A stretch of 64,000 bases of DNA from AP-15 sp963747735 (GTDB lineage: Bacteria > Pseudomonadota > Alphaproteobacteria > ATCC43930 > CGMCC-115725), in contig CAVVGE010000001.1 in the NCBI GenBank assembly GCA_963747735.1, forward strand, positions 62,001 through 126,000. The letters are read 5' to 3'. Under the pieces are notes generated by a model. It did no database searches, was not told where the DNA came from, and saw only the letters and a program-made list of their open reading frames with translations. The position numbers and the translations under genes are program-made. Within the stretch, counting starts at the first letter, position 1; each line of letters starts with the position of its first letter. Shown one piece after another: positions 1 to 8,516 of the stretch.

Positions 1-72
1 CGGGTCTTCCTCGACGCATTGCAAAAGTATTTCCCGGCCGGCTTCGATCCGGCGACCCTCGCGCGACTGTAG
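1..72 (+). CDS. C-terminal end of an unidentified protein (partial)
   Basis: The first 23 codons of the window are open and end at a TAG at 70-72. They give a tail ending FDPATLARL. The start lies outside the window, and the fragment is too short to assign to a family. It points towards the minus-strand pcaB-like gene, with 33 bp between the two stops. It is called a gene end only because it is open from the window edge and uses high-GC codons like its neighbours. Confidence 0.4.
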   Translation, partial: RVFLDALQKYFPAGFDPATLARL

Positions 73-105
73 CCGCGGGGCGGAAAGCGCGCTCGCGCAA
101 GCCGG

Positions 106-1479
106 CTACCCGTTGCCGCGGCGGCGGTCGAGCAGACGATCGACCATCGCCGGGGCGGCGCCGAGGTAATTGGCGGGATCGGTCAGGGCGCGCAATTTGT
201 CGGCGCCGAGCGGCCCGGCAACCGAAGGGGTTTCCATCAGCACATCGAAGAGCGGCCGGTCGCTTTCGATCGCGGCCCGGCAGGCGTCATAGACGAGGTC
301 GTGCGCTTCGTTGCGCCCGATAACCGGCGCCAGGCCCATCATCACCGCCTCGGCGACGATCAGCCCGTGGGTCATGCCGAGGTTTTTTTCCATGCGCGCG
401 GGATCGAGGATCAGCCCGCCCAGCAGAAACCGGGACTGCTGGACGGCCCCCGCGGCATAGCCGAAGGCCTCCGGCACCGCCGCCCATTCGGCATGCCAGG
501 GGCCGGTCGCCCGCTCGAAATCGGCGACCATCGCGTCGAGCACCAGATCGGCCTGCGCCCGCAGCGCCTTGCCGGCGGCGAGGATCAGCTCGCACGAGAT
601 CGGGTTTCTTTTTTGCGGCATCGTCGAGCTCGACCCGCGGCCCGAGACAAAAGGCTCTGCCGCTTCGCCGAATTCGGTTGCCGACATCAGCATCACATCA
701 AAGGCGATCTTGGCGAGGCTGCCGCCGAGGAGCGCCAAGAGCTGCACGGTCTCGGCAATCCCGTCGCGCGCGACGTGCCAGGTGATCGGCGGGTCGCCGA
801 GGCCCAGCTCGCGCGCCAATTCGGTCCGGCACGCCACCGCCGCGCCGCCTTCGCCGAGCGAAGCGAGCGTGCCGGCCGCACCGCCGAGCTGCGCCATCAG
901 CACGCGCGGGCGCAGCTGCGCCAGCCGTTCGGCGTGCCGGTCGAGGGCCGAGAGCCAGACCGCCGCCTTGTAGCCGAAGGTCACCGGAAGCGCGTGCTGC
1001 ATATGGGTGCGCCCGGCCATCGGAGTCGCGCGATGGCGGCTGGCGAGATCGGCGAGATGGCCGCGCGCCGCAGCGAGATCCGCCTCGATCAAATCGAGCC
1101 CGGCGCGGATCTGCAAGACGACCGCCGTATCCATGATGTCCTGGGTCGTCGCCCCCCAATGCAGCCATCGGCCACCATCGCCGGCAGCGGCAGCGAGCTG
1201 GCGGACGAGAGGCAGGATCGGGTAGCCGACCGTCTCGGTTTCGCGTTTCAACCGGGCGAGATCGAGGCTTTCGGGGTGCTCGGCGATCTGCCGCGCCGCC
1301 TCGCCGATGGCCGCCGCCGCTGCGGGGGGCACGATGCCGAGCCGCGCCTGGGCGCGCGCCAACGCCGCCTCGACCTCGGCGCAGCGAGCAAGAAACGCCG
1401 TATCGCCGAACACCGCGCGCATCGCAGCGGTGCCGAACATGTCGGCAAAAATCGCGGAATCGAGAACCCCGATCGCCAT
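106..1479 (-). CDS. pcaB: 3-carboxy-cis,cis-muconate cycloisomerase-like lyase (class-II fumarase/aspartase superfamily)
   Basis: A 457-residue member of the fumarase/aspartase/argininosuccinase superfamily, the usual length for PcaB. The superfamily signature GSSSTMPQKRNP lies near residue 280, and an HWGATTQD-type motif near residue 105 forms another part of the active site. PcaB cycloisomerises 3-carboxymuconate to the muconolactone in the protocatechuate branch of the beta-ketoadipate pathway. No other pca gene is nearby, so an adenylosuccinate-lyase-like role on another substrate cannot be excluded. The ATG at 1479 is preceded in the same frame by a TAG at 1500-1498, so the start cannot be far upstream. 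It directly follows the bpt gene on the same strand. Confidence 0.8.
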   Translation of the reverse strand: MAIGVLDSAIFADMFGTAAMRAVFGDTAFLARCAEVEAALARAQARLGIVPPAAAAAIGEAARQIAEHPESLDLARLKRETETVGYPILPLVRQLAAAAGDGGRWLHWGATTQDIMDTAVVLQIRAGLDLIEADLAAARGHLADLASRHRATPMAGRTHMQHALPVTFGYKAAVWLSALDRHAERLAQLRPRVLMAQLGGAAGTLASLGEGGAAVACRTELARELGLGDPPITWHVARDGIAETVQLLALLGGSLAKIAFDVMLMSATEFGEAAEPFVSGRGSSSTMPQKRNPISCELILAAGKALRAQADLVLDAMVADFERATGPWHAEWAAVPEAFGYAAGAVQQSRFLLGGLILDPARMEKNLGMTHGLIVAEAVMMGLAPVIGRNEAHDLVYDACRAAIESDRPLFDVLMETPSVAGPLGADKLRALTDPANYLGAAPAMVDRLLDRRRGNG

Positions 1480-1497
1480 CGCCGCTCCAGCCCTGGG

Positions 1498-2317
1498 CTA
1501 GCCCGGGCTCGGGCCGGGCTCGGGCCGGGAAATCGGCCCAGCCGGCGGCGGTCAAGGCTTCGAGCGCCGGGAAGCGCGCCTTGTAAGCCATCTTCGGGCT
1601 CGCGCCGATCCAATAGCCGAGATAGACATGCGGCAGGCCGCGGCGGCGGCACTCCTCGACCAGCCACAAAATGCTCCAGCTGCCGAGGCTGCGCTTTGGC
1701 CGAAACGGATCGTAAAAGCTGTAGACGGCGGAGATGCCGTCATCGAGGAGATCGATCAACGATGCCGCGGCCAGGTTGCCCTCGCCGTCGCGGAGCTCGG
1801 CGATCCGGGTCCGCACCGGGCTGTCCTCGACCATGGCGCGGTAATCGGCCCAGCTCATCGTCGCCATGTCGCTGTCGCCGTGGCGCAGCCGCTGATAGGC
1901 CGTAAACAGGCGAAACTGCTCCGCGGTGGCTCGCGCCGGCGCGAGCGCCGTGTCGAGATCGCGATTGATATTGCGGATGCGCCGGGTCGAGCGGGTATGG
2001 GCAAAGCGGGCGACGACGATGCGCACCGGAATGCACGCGGCACAGTCGCGGCAGGCCGGCCGATAGGCAAAGCGATGGCTGCGGCGAAAACCGGCGCGCG
2101 ACAGATCGCCGTAAAACCGATCGCCGTCATCGATGCCGAGCTCGACGATGACCTTGCGCTCGGCCCGGCCCGGCACGTAGGGGCAGGCGGTCGGCGTCGT
2201 CGCGAAGAACTGGCGCAGTGGCGCTGCGAGCGGCGCTGCGAGCGCCGCAGCCCGCCGTCCTTCACGCTGCAAACCGTCGCCATCCTTCCGGTCGCCCTTC
2301 GCCGGGCCGATGTCCAT
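1498..2317 (-). CDS. bpt: arginyl/leucyl-tRNA--protein transferase (N-end rule), normal stop missed
   Basis: Transfers an amino acid from aminoacyl-tRNA to N-terminal acidic residues of proteins, marking them for ClpAP degradation. The N-terminal part has the cysteine-rich CRDCAACIPVR segment (about residues 89-99) typical of the ATE N-domain. The C-domain ends with YLGYWIGASPKMAYKARF (about residues 232-249) and the family end LTAAGWADFP, near residue 264. Family length is about 250. Here the frame has no stop at that point: two copies of an 11-bp unit (1503-1524) put the ribosome out of frame with the TAG at 1500-1498, and the literal frame stays open to 698 inside pcaB. The coordinates given cover the recognisable protein up to that TAG. 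The start at 2317 is the first ATG; a slightly later start is possible. Confidence 0.8.
1503..1524. repeat. two perfect 11-bp tandem copies at the 3' end of bpt
   Basis: The unit ccgggctcggg occurs at 1503-1513 and again at 1514-1524. Because 11 is not a multiple of 3, the copy number decides the frame in which bpt reaches the TAG at 1500-1498. Zero or three copies would terminate bpt there; two copies, as here, do not. Confidence 0.9.
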
Positions 2318-2413
2318 GCCGCTATCCTCTCCCTCCGCCGACGCCGCTTTGGCCGAGTATGGACGAGAGCGGGGCGGCAGTTCCAGCCCGACGCTGTTTC
2401 CCCGCCGCCGGCA

Positions 2414-2734
2414 TCAGGTCGGCCCCTTGGTCCACTGGAACCCGGTCATCACGCTGTTGTCGAAGCGGCATTCGGCCTTCAGGTCGCGCGGAAGCGGCGT
2501 ATCCGGCGGCAAATCGCGGCGCCAGCCTTCGACCTTGGCGACAATCGTGGTAATGCTGGTCGCTGCAGCCTCGCGCTTGAAGACGTCGATATCGGCGCCC
2601 GGATAGGCCCTTTGCACGATGTCGGCGCAGCGGTCGGCCATTCCCCCGGCGGGGGCGAGGCTGCAGCCGCCGGCAAGGCAGCAGAGCAGCCCTGCGGCGA
2701 GCGCGACCGTTCTCTGGCGGGTGCCGAGCATCAC
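2414..2734 (-). CDS. small hypothetical lipoprotein
   Basis: A 106-residue protein with a signal peptide of type II. A hydrophobic stretch (VALAAGLLCCLAGGC) ends in the lipobox LAGGC, whose cysteine (about residue 24) would be lipidated. The mature part is about 80 residues with no domain I recognise. It contains conserved-looking acidic and aromatic residues and ends GFQWTKGPT. It sits between bpt and the divergent alcohol dehydrogenase gene, whose start lies 60 bp away on the other strand. Function unknown; probably anchored in the periplasmic face of the inner or outer membrane. Confidence 0.65.
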   Translation of the reverse strand: MMLGTRQRTVALAAGLLCCLAGGCSLAPAGGMADRCADIVQRAYPGADIDVFKREAAATSITTIVAKVEGWRRDLPPDTPLPRDLKAECRFDNSVMTGFQWTKGPT

Positions 2735-2794
2735 TCGATAGTGTGATGGGCAAAGCGGCGAATTTCAAACCCGGTGCGCTGGGGAAAGAGCGGA

Positions 2795-3778
2795 ATGCAC
2801 GCACAGCTGATGACCGCCGCCGGCCGGCCGCTCGCTGCGGCGGAATTGCCGGACCCCGAGCCGGCCCCGCATCAGGTGCTGATCAAGGTGCACGCCTGCG
2901 CGGTATGCCGCACCGATCTTCATGTGCTCGACGGCGAATTGCCCAACCCCAAGCTGCCCTTGGTGCCGGGCCACGAAATTGTCGGCACCGTGGTCGCGGC
3001 CGGCGCCGGCGCCAACGCCTTCGCAGCCGGCGACCGGGTCGGCGTGCCGTGGCTCGGCTGGACTTGCGGCGAATGCCGCTATTGCCGCAGCGGGCAGGAG
3101 AATTTGTGCGATCGCGCCCGCTTCACCGGCTATCAGATCGATGGCGGCTATGCCGAATTGACCGTCGCCGACGAGCGCTATTGCTTCGCGCTCCCGGCGA
3201 AATACGACGATGTCGCGGCGGCGCCCCTGATGTGCGCGGGCCTGATCGGCTGGCGGACCTTGCAAATGGCGGGTGCCGCGCCGCTCGTCGGAATTTACGG
3301 ATTTGGGGCGGCCGCGCACATCGTGGCGCAGGTGCTGCGCCATCAGGGCCGCCGCCTCTTCGCCTTCACCCGGCCGGGCGACACGACGGCGCAGGATTTT
3401 GCCCGTAGGCTCGGCGCCGAATGGGCCGGGTCTTCGACCGACCCCTCGCCCGAGCCGCTCGACGCCGCGCTGATCTTTGCCCCCGTCGGAGCGCTCGTCC
3501 CCGCGGCTCTGGCGGCAACGCGCAAAGGCGGCACCGTCGTCTGCGGCGGCATTCACATGAGCGGCATCCCGGCCTTCCCGTATTCGATATTGTGGGAGGA
3601 ACGGGTGCTGCGCTCGGTCGCCAACCTGACCCGCCGCGATGCGCAGGAGTTTCTGGCGTTGGCAGCAGAGGCTGGCATCACGACATCGACCGTGGCCTAC
3701 CGCCTCGCCCGCGCCAACGAGGCGCTCGGCGATCTGCGCCGCGGCGCCGTGCACGGCGCCGCCGTGCTGTTGCCCTAA
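2795..3778 (+). CDS. zinc-dependent alcohol dehydrogenase (MDR family, AdhA/AdhP-like)
   Basis: Medium-chain dehydrogenase of 327 residues. Catalytic zinc ligands are visible in CAVCRTDLH (Cys) and PGHEIVGTV (His-Glu). The structural zinc site is the four-cysteine cluster CGECRYCRSGQENLC. The NAD(P)-binding Rossmann loop is degenerate: GIYGFGAAAHIV replaces the usual GxGGxG. It should oxidise primary alcohols or reduce aldehydes with NAD(P). The ATG at 2795 is preferred because a purine-rich ribosome site lies just upstream; an in-frame GTG at 2774 would add seven residues. Tandem or operon partners are unclear, since the carbonic-anhydrase-like gene follows 32 bp later on the same strand. 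Confidence 0.88.
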   Translation: MHAQLMTAAGRPLAAAELPDPEPAPHQVLIKVHACAVCRTDLHVLDGELPNPKLPLVPGHEIVGTVVAAGAGANAFAAGDRVGVPWLGWTCGECRYCRSGQENLCDRARFTGYQIDGGYAELTVADERYCFALPAKYDDVAAAPLMCAGLIGWRTLQMAGAAPLVGIYGFGAAAHIVAQVLRHQGRRLFAFTRPGDTTAQDFARRLGAEWAGSSTDPSPEPLDAALIFAPVGALVPAALAATRKGGTVVCGGIHMSGIPAFPYSILWEERVLRSVANLTRRDAQEFLALAAEAGITTSTVAYRLARANEALGDLRRGAVHGAAVLLP

Positions 3779-3810
3779 CCCCATCTCAGCAACACGATCA
3801 GGAGACTAGG

Positions 3811-4326
3811 ATGAGCGCTCATTGCTGGTGTCAGACCGCCGCCCTTGGCCGCCGCCATTTTCTGCTGGCGGCGGGGCTCGCCGCCGCCTTCCCCGGTGTC
3901 GCGGCGGCGCAAACCGAATACGACGCGATGCTGCTCTCCTGCATCGACCCGCGGATGGTGACGCCGGTCTACAAATACATGAACGGGCGCGCGTTGACCG
4001 GGCGCTACAGCCAGTTTGTCATCGCCGGCGCGGCGATCGGGGTCGTGGCGCCGAAGTTCAAAGCCTGGCACCAGACGTTTTGGGACAACCTCGGCGCCTC
4101 GTTCCAATTGCACCAGATCAACCGGGTGATCGCGATCGACCATCGGGATTGCGGTGCGGCACGCATCGCCTACGGCGCCGACAGCATTTCGACGCCGCAA
4201 CGCGAGACCGAAACGCACCGCAAGGTCTTCCGGGCGCTCCGCGCGGAGATGAAAAAGCGCCATCCCGAGATTGCCCTCGAAACCGGCCTGATGGCCCTCG
4301 ACGGCGCCTTGCAGCCGCTCGGCTAA
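3811..4326 (+). CDS. Tat-exported beta-carbonic-anhydrase-like protein
   Basis: A 171-residue protein with a twin-arginine signal (LGRRHFLLAAGLAAAF, about residues 12-27) cleaved near AAAQT. The mature part has the two beta-class carbonic anhydrase zinc motifs: Cys-x-Asp-x-Arg as SCIDPR (about residues 47-52) and His-x-x-Cys as DHRDCGAARI (about 110-119). This gives two cysteines and one histidine as potential zinc ligands, with the catalytic Asp-Arg pair. It is shorter than classic beta enzymes (about 200-220), so activity is inferred, not certain. A good GGAG ribosome site precedes the ATG at 3811. Its stop overlaps the end of convergent holA by 4 bp. Confidence 0.78.
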   Translation: MSAHCWCQTAALGRRHFLLAAGLAAAFPGVAAAQTEYDAMLLSCIDPRMVTPVYKYMNGRALTGRYSQFVIAGAAIGVVAPKFKAWHQTFWDNLGASFQLHQINRVIAIDHRDCGAARIAYGADSISTPQRETETHRKVFRALRAEMKKRHPEIALETGLMALDGALQPLG

Positions 4327-5348
4327 CGAGCCGCGCGCGCGGCTTGCGCGACGGCGAGGAGCGCCTCGCGGCACAGGGTCTCGGCCGGGAAGCCGGTGCT
4401 TTTGATACTGATCTCGGCGCGCGCAATATGGTCGAGCGCCGCGCGCAGCGGGCCCTCGCGCCAGCGTGCGAGCTGGCGCCTGAAGCTGTCTTGGTGCTTG
4501 AAGAAAATCGGCGGACGGGCGGCGCGCATGACCTCGTCGATCGGGATCCCGGCAGCGACGCGGGCGGCGAGCAATTGCAGCCGATGCAGATGGCGCGACG
4601 TGGCGCGAACCACCGATACCGCCGATTCGCCCTCCTGAAACACCCGGCCGAGGACTCGGTCGAAACGGGCCGCATCGCCTTCGGCCGCCGCCATCACCGC
4701 ATCGTCGAGCTCGAGCGCGGCGCTGTCGCCGACCAGGAAAACCGCGTCGTCGAGCTCGATTCGGCCGCCGTCGCCGACATAGAGCGCGAGCTTTTCGAGC
4801 TCGGAACGGGTCACCAGCCGATCGCCGCCGAGATAATCCATCAGGTATTGCGTGGCGTCGCGGCTCGCCGTTACCCGATGCGAGGCCAACGTGTCGCGGA
4901 TCACCGTGGCCCGGTCGCGCGGGGCATCGGCATAGCAGGCGACCGCGGCGGCACGGGCCGCATTCTCGAATGCTCGGCGCAGCGCCGAGGCGGGCGGCAA
5001 ATCGCCGGCCTCGACAACGACCAGCGCATCGCCGGGCATCCCTGCGAGAAAACCGGCGAAGAGCCGCGAATGCGCATCGTCGGTGCCGCGCACCCGCACC
5101 ACGCGGCGGCCCCCGGCCAGGCTCATTTGCGCGGCCTCGTCGGCCAGCCGCGCCGGATCGGCCGCAAGCGCGGCGGCGCTCAGCTCGACGGTTCGAAACG
5201 GGTCGTCGAGGTCCGGACAAACACTCCGCGCCAGCGCCACAGCGCGCTCGCGCACCAGCCCCGCATCGGGGCCGTAGACCAGCACCGCCCGAATCGCGGG
5301 GTCGGGCCGCCGCAAAAACTCGGCAATGCGCGCCGGCGCCAGCTTCAT
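4323..5348 (-). CDS. holA: DNA polymerase III subunit delta
   Basis: The 341-residue delta subunit of the clamp-loader complex, which opens the beta sliding clamp during replication. Family features include the N-terminal KLAPARIAEFL start, the YGPDAGLVRERA loop of the degenerate AAA+ fold, a central clamp-binding region, and the C-terminal helical domain with the FKHQDSFRRQLARW segment. Length is normal. It is the last gene of the leuS-lptE-holA cluster, a classic alphaproteobacterial order, and overlaps lptE by 4 bp (translational coupling). Confidence 0.95.
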   Translation of the reverse strand: MKLAPARIAEFLRRPDPAIRAVLVYGPDAGLVRERAVALARSVCPDLDDPFRTVELSAAALAADPARLADEAAQMSLAGGRRVVRVRGTDDAHSRLFAGFLAGMPGDALVVVEAGDLPPASALRRAFENAARAAAVACYADAPRDRATVIRDTLASHRVTASRDATQYLMDYLGGDRLVTRSELEKLALYVGDGGRIELDDAVFLVGDSAALELDDAVMAAAEGDAARFDRVLGRVFQEGESAVSVVRATSRHLHRLQLLAARVAAGIPIDEVMRAARPPIFFKHQDSFRRQLARWREGPLRAALDHIARAEISIKSTGFPAETLCREALLAVAQAARAAR

Positions 5349-5884
5349 TGCCGTTCGGCTCGCTTGTCCGGTTTCCCGCCGATCCGCCGCTCCATGAACA
5401 GGGTCAGCCGCGAAACCATCTCGCTCGTAATGTCGGCGACGCAGCGCACCCCGGCATCATCCTCGGCGACGACGGTGGAATACTGGTTCGGGTCGAGACT
5501 GAACGAGTTCTGCGCGTGCACCACCTGACTGCTCAGCAACGCTTGCCCACTCTTGAGGTCGCTCAGAGAATAGGTGGCAAAAACGTCGACCCGGCCGAGC
5601 ACCGCGGTCCCCTGGGTCTGGATGCCGAGATCGGAGAGCGCGACGGTCAGCACCGTGTGCAGCCGATATTGTTCTTTCGCCTGAACGCCGTTGGGGTCGA
5701 GCGCATTGCGCAACGCCATTTCCAGCCGCTGGCCGATGCGCTCGGGGATCGGATCGACCTTGACCGCCGCAAGCTGGCTCGCCGCCGGCCCGGTTTCGGG
5801 GTCGGCATAGAGCGGCGCCCAGCCGCAGCCCGACAGCGCCAGAAGGGTCATGGCGAGAGCGGGCAGCGCACGGCCAAACGCCAT
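5345..5884 (-). CDS. lptE: LPS assembly lipoprotein LptE
   Basis: A 179-residue outer-membrane lipoprotein that plugs and supports the LptD barrel during lipopolysaccharide insertion. The signal peptide ends in the lipobox LSGCGWAPLY, a very common start of mature alphaproteobacterial LptE. The remainder shows the alternating strand pattern and the segment RVDVFATYSLSDLKSGQ typical of this family. It starts 1 bp after the leuS stop and overlaps holA by 4 bp, so the three genes are co-transcribed. Confidence 0.92.
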   Translation of the reverse strand: MAFGRALPALAMTLLALSGCGWAPLYADPETGPAASQLAAVKVDPIPERIGQRLEMALRNALDPNGVQAKEQYRLHTVLTVALSDLGIQTQGTAVLGRVDVFATYSLSDLKSGQALLSSQVVHAQNSFSLDPNQYSTVVAEDDAGVRCVADITSEMVSRLTLFMERRIGGKPDKRAERQ

Positions 5885-5885
5885 T

Positions 5886-8459
5886 TCAGGCGACGATGCT
5901 GACGATCCGGTTGGGCACGATGATGACCTTGCGCGGCGGCTGACCGTCGAGCCAGCGCAGCACCTGCGGCAGCGCCAGGGCGGCGCTTTCGACCTCGTCC
6001 CGCTCCGCGTCGCGGAGCATATCGACGGTGCCGCGCAGCTTGCCGTTGACCTGAACCGCGATCGTCACCAGCTCGTCTGTGGCGAGGCCGGGATCGGGTT
6101 TGGGCCAGGGCACGTCGGCAAGCACGTCGGCAAGCGCCTCGCCGTGGCCCAGCCGCTGCCACATCTCGGCGGCGAGATGCGGCATCATCGGCCCGAGAAG
6201 CTGCACCAAAACCTCCAGCCCCTCGCGCAGCGCGTGCCCGGCGCCGGGTGTTTCGCCGGCAAAGGCCTCGATCGCGTTCGACAGCTCGCGGATGCGCGCC
6301 ACCGCGCGGTTGAAGCGGAACTGGTCGAGATCCTCGGTGACCGCCACGATGGTCTTGTGGGTGGCACGGCGCAGCGCCAAGGCCTCGGCCGGCAAATCGG
6401 CCGGCATTGCCGCGCCCGCCGCCGGCAACGGCACCGCCGGCTCGTCCACCAGCCGCCACAGCCGGTTGACATAGCGCCAGATTCCCTCGATCCCGGTCTC
6501 GGTCCATTCGAGGTCGCGCTCGGGCGGGCTGTCCGACATCAGATAGAGCCGCGCGGTGTCGGCGCCGTAGGTCTCGACGATCGTGTCGAGGCCGACGACG
6601 TTCCGCTTCGATTTGCTCATCTTTTCGGTGCGGCCGGCGGCTACCGGCTGCCCCGCGCGATCGACGGCGCGGCCGGCGGCGTCGGTCTCGACCTCCTCCG
6701 GGAACAGCCACTCGCCGGTTTCGCTCTGATAGGTCTGGTGACAGACCATGCCTTGGGTGAACAACCCGGCGAACGGCTCGGCGAGATCGAGATAGCCGCA
6801 GCGCGTCAGCGCGCGGGTGAAGAACCGCGAGTACAGCAGGTGCAGGACCGCGTGCTCGACCCCGCCGATATACTGGTCGACCGGCATCCAATAATCGACC
6901 GCGGCGCGGTCAAAGGCACCCTCCGCGCGGGCCGAGCAAAAGCGCAGGAAATACCACGACGATTCGAAGAAGGTGTCGAGCGTGTCGGTCTCGCGCAATG
7001 CCGGCCGGCCACAAGCCGGACAGGCGACATGCTTCCAGGTCGGGTGATGGTCGAGCGGATTGCCGGGCAGGTCAAAGCTGACGTCCTGCGGCAACGTCAC
7101 CGGCAAATCCTGTTCCGGCACCGGCACGATGCCGCAGCCGCCGCAATGGACGACCGGGATCGGGCAGCCCCAATAGCGCTGGCGCGAGACACCCCAATCG
7201 CGCAGCCGCCAGGCGATCGTGCGCTCGCCGCGGCCCAAGGCTTCGAGCCGCTCGCCGGCGGCGCGCTTTGCCGCGGCCACCCCGAGCCCATCGAGAAAAT
7301 CGGAATTGTAGATCGTGCCGTCTTCGACATAGGCGTCCTCGCCGATTGCGAAGCGGGCCGGGTCGGCACCCGGCGGCAGCACCACCGGGATTACGGGAAG
7401 ACCGTATTTGCGGGCGAATTCGAGATCGCGCTCGTCATGCGCCGGACAGCCGAAAATCGCGCCGGTGCCGTATTCCATCAGCACGAAATTGGCGACCCAG
7501 ACCGGGACCCGCCGGCTCGGATCGAACGGGTGCACCGCTTCGAGCCCGGTCGGATGGCCGCGCTTCTCGGCGGTCTCGATCGCCGCCTCGCTCGTGCTGG
7601 TGCGGTTGCATTCGGCGATAAAGCGGGCGAGCGCCGGATCGCTCTCGGCCAGGCGCTGGGCGAGCGGATGGTTTGGCGACAACGCCAGAAACGAAGCGCC
7701 GAATAGCGTGTCCTGCCGCGTCGTAAAGACTTCGACCGGCTCGGCCTGCCCGGATATCTCGAACCGGACGCGCGCACCCTCGGAGCGGCCGATCCAATGC
7801 TCCTGCATCAGCCGCACCCGCTCGGGCCAGCGGTCGAGCCCCTTCAGCGCTTCGAGCAATTCCTCGGCATAGGCGGTGATCCGCAAAAACCACTGCGACA
7901 ACAGCCGCTTTTCGACGATCGCGCCGGAGCGCCAGCCGCGACCTTCGATAACCTGCTCGTTGGCCAGGACCGTGTTCTCCGCCGGGTCCCAATTGACCCA
8001 GGATTCCTTGCGGTAGGCGAGCCCCGCCGCGAGGAAATCGAGAAACATCTTCTGCTCGTGACGGTAATAGCCGGGGTGGCAGGTCGCGATCTCGCGCGAC
8101 CAGTCATAGGCAAAGCCCATGCGCTGAAGCTGGGCGCGCATCGTCGTGATGTTTTCGCCGGTCCACAAGGCGGGATGGGTATGCTCGGCGATCGCCGCGT
8201 TCTCGGCCGGCAGGCCAAACGCGTCCCAGCCCATCGGGTGGAGCACATTGAACCCCTGCGCGCGGCGATAGCGGGCGACGAGGTCGCCCATCGTGTAATT
8301 GCGCACATGCCCGACATGGAGCTGCCCCGAAGGATAGGGAAACATCTCGAGCACATAGTATTTCGGCCGGCCCGGCTCCGCGGCGCTTTCGAACAGCCGC
8401 CGTTCGCGCCAGATGCGCTGCCATTTCGCTTCGGTTTCCCGGAAATTATAGCGTGCCAT
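5886..8459 (-). CDS. leuS: leucyl-tRNA synthetase
   Basis: Class-I aminoacyl-tRNA synthetase of 857 residues that charges tRNA-Leu. The HIGH motif appears as PSGQLHVGHVRNYTMGD near residue 42 and the KMSKS loop as EKMSKSKRN near residue 616. The CP1 editing domain (about residues 220-420) carries the TTRQDTLFGASF segment, and a zinc-binding CGGCGIV lies in between. The C-terminal anticodon-binding domain is complete and ends KVIIVPNRIVSIVA. It is first in an operon with lptE and holA; the DUF3576 lipoprotein gene lies 57 bp upstream on the same strand. Confidence 0.98.
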   Translation of the reverse strand: MARYNFRETEAKWQRIWRERRLFESAAEPGRPKYYVLEMFPYPSGQLHVGHVRNYTMGDLVARYRRAQGFNVLHPMGWDAFGLPAENAAIAEHTHPALWTGENITTMRAQLQRMGFAYDWSREIATCHPGYYRHEQKMFLDFLAAGLAYRKESWVNWDPAENTVLANEQVIEGRGWRSGAIVEKRLLSQWFLRITAYAEELLEALKGLDRWPERVRLMQEHWIGRSEGARVRFEISGQAEPVEVFTTRQDTLFGASFLALSPNHPLAQRLAESDPALARFIAECNRTSTSEAAIETAEKRGHPTGLEAVHPFDPSRRVPVWVANFVLMEYGTGAIFGCPAHDERDLEFARKYGLPVIPVVLPPGADPARFAIGEDAYVEDGTIYNSDFLDGLGVAAAKRAAGERLEALGRGERTIAWRLRDWGVSRQRYWGCPIPVVHCGGCGIVPVPEQDLPVTLPQDVSFDLPGNPLDHHPTWKHVACPACGRPALRETDTLDTFFESSWYFLRFCSARAEGAFDRAAVDYWMPVDQYIGGVEHAVLHLLYSRFFTRALTRCGYLDLAEPFAGLFTQGMVCHQTYQSETGEWLFPEEVETDAAGRAVDRAGQPVAAGRTEKMSKSKRNVVGLDTIVETYGADTARLYLMSDSPPERDLEWTETGIEGIWRYVNRLWRLVDEPAVPLPAAGAAMPADLPAEALALRRATHKTIVAVTEDLDQFRFNRAVARIRELSNAIEAFAGETPGAGHALREGLEVLVQLLGPMMPHLAAEMWQRLGHGEALADVLADVPWPKPDPGLATDELVTIAVQVNGKLRGTVDMLRDAERDEVESAALALPQVLRWLDGQPPRKVIIVPNRIVSIVA

Positions 8460-8516
8460 AGTGTCCGATATGGGTTTTGCCGCCGGCCGGCACGAGACCG
8501 GCGCGTTTTTGTTGCT

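Noticed and set aside
301..1905. Long plus-strand open frame (534 codons) over pcaB and bpt
   Set aside because: Antisense shadow of two well-recognised genes; its product is arginine/histidine-rich with no domain. Frequent in high-G+C DNA.
8460..8516. Possible terminator hairpin (gccgg/ccggc with a run of five T)
   Set aside because: The T run is on the strand opposite to both flanking genes and the stem is only five to six pairs.
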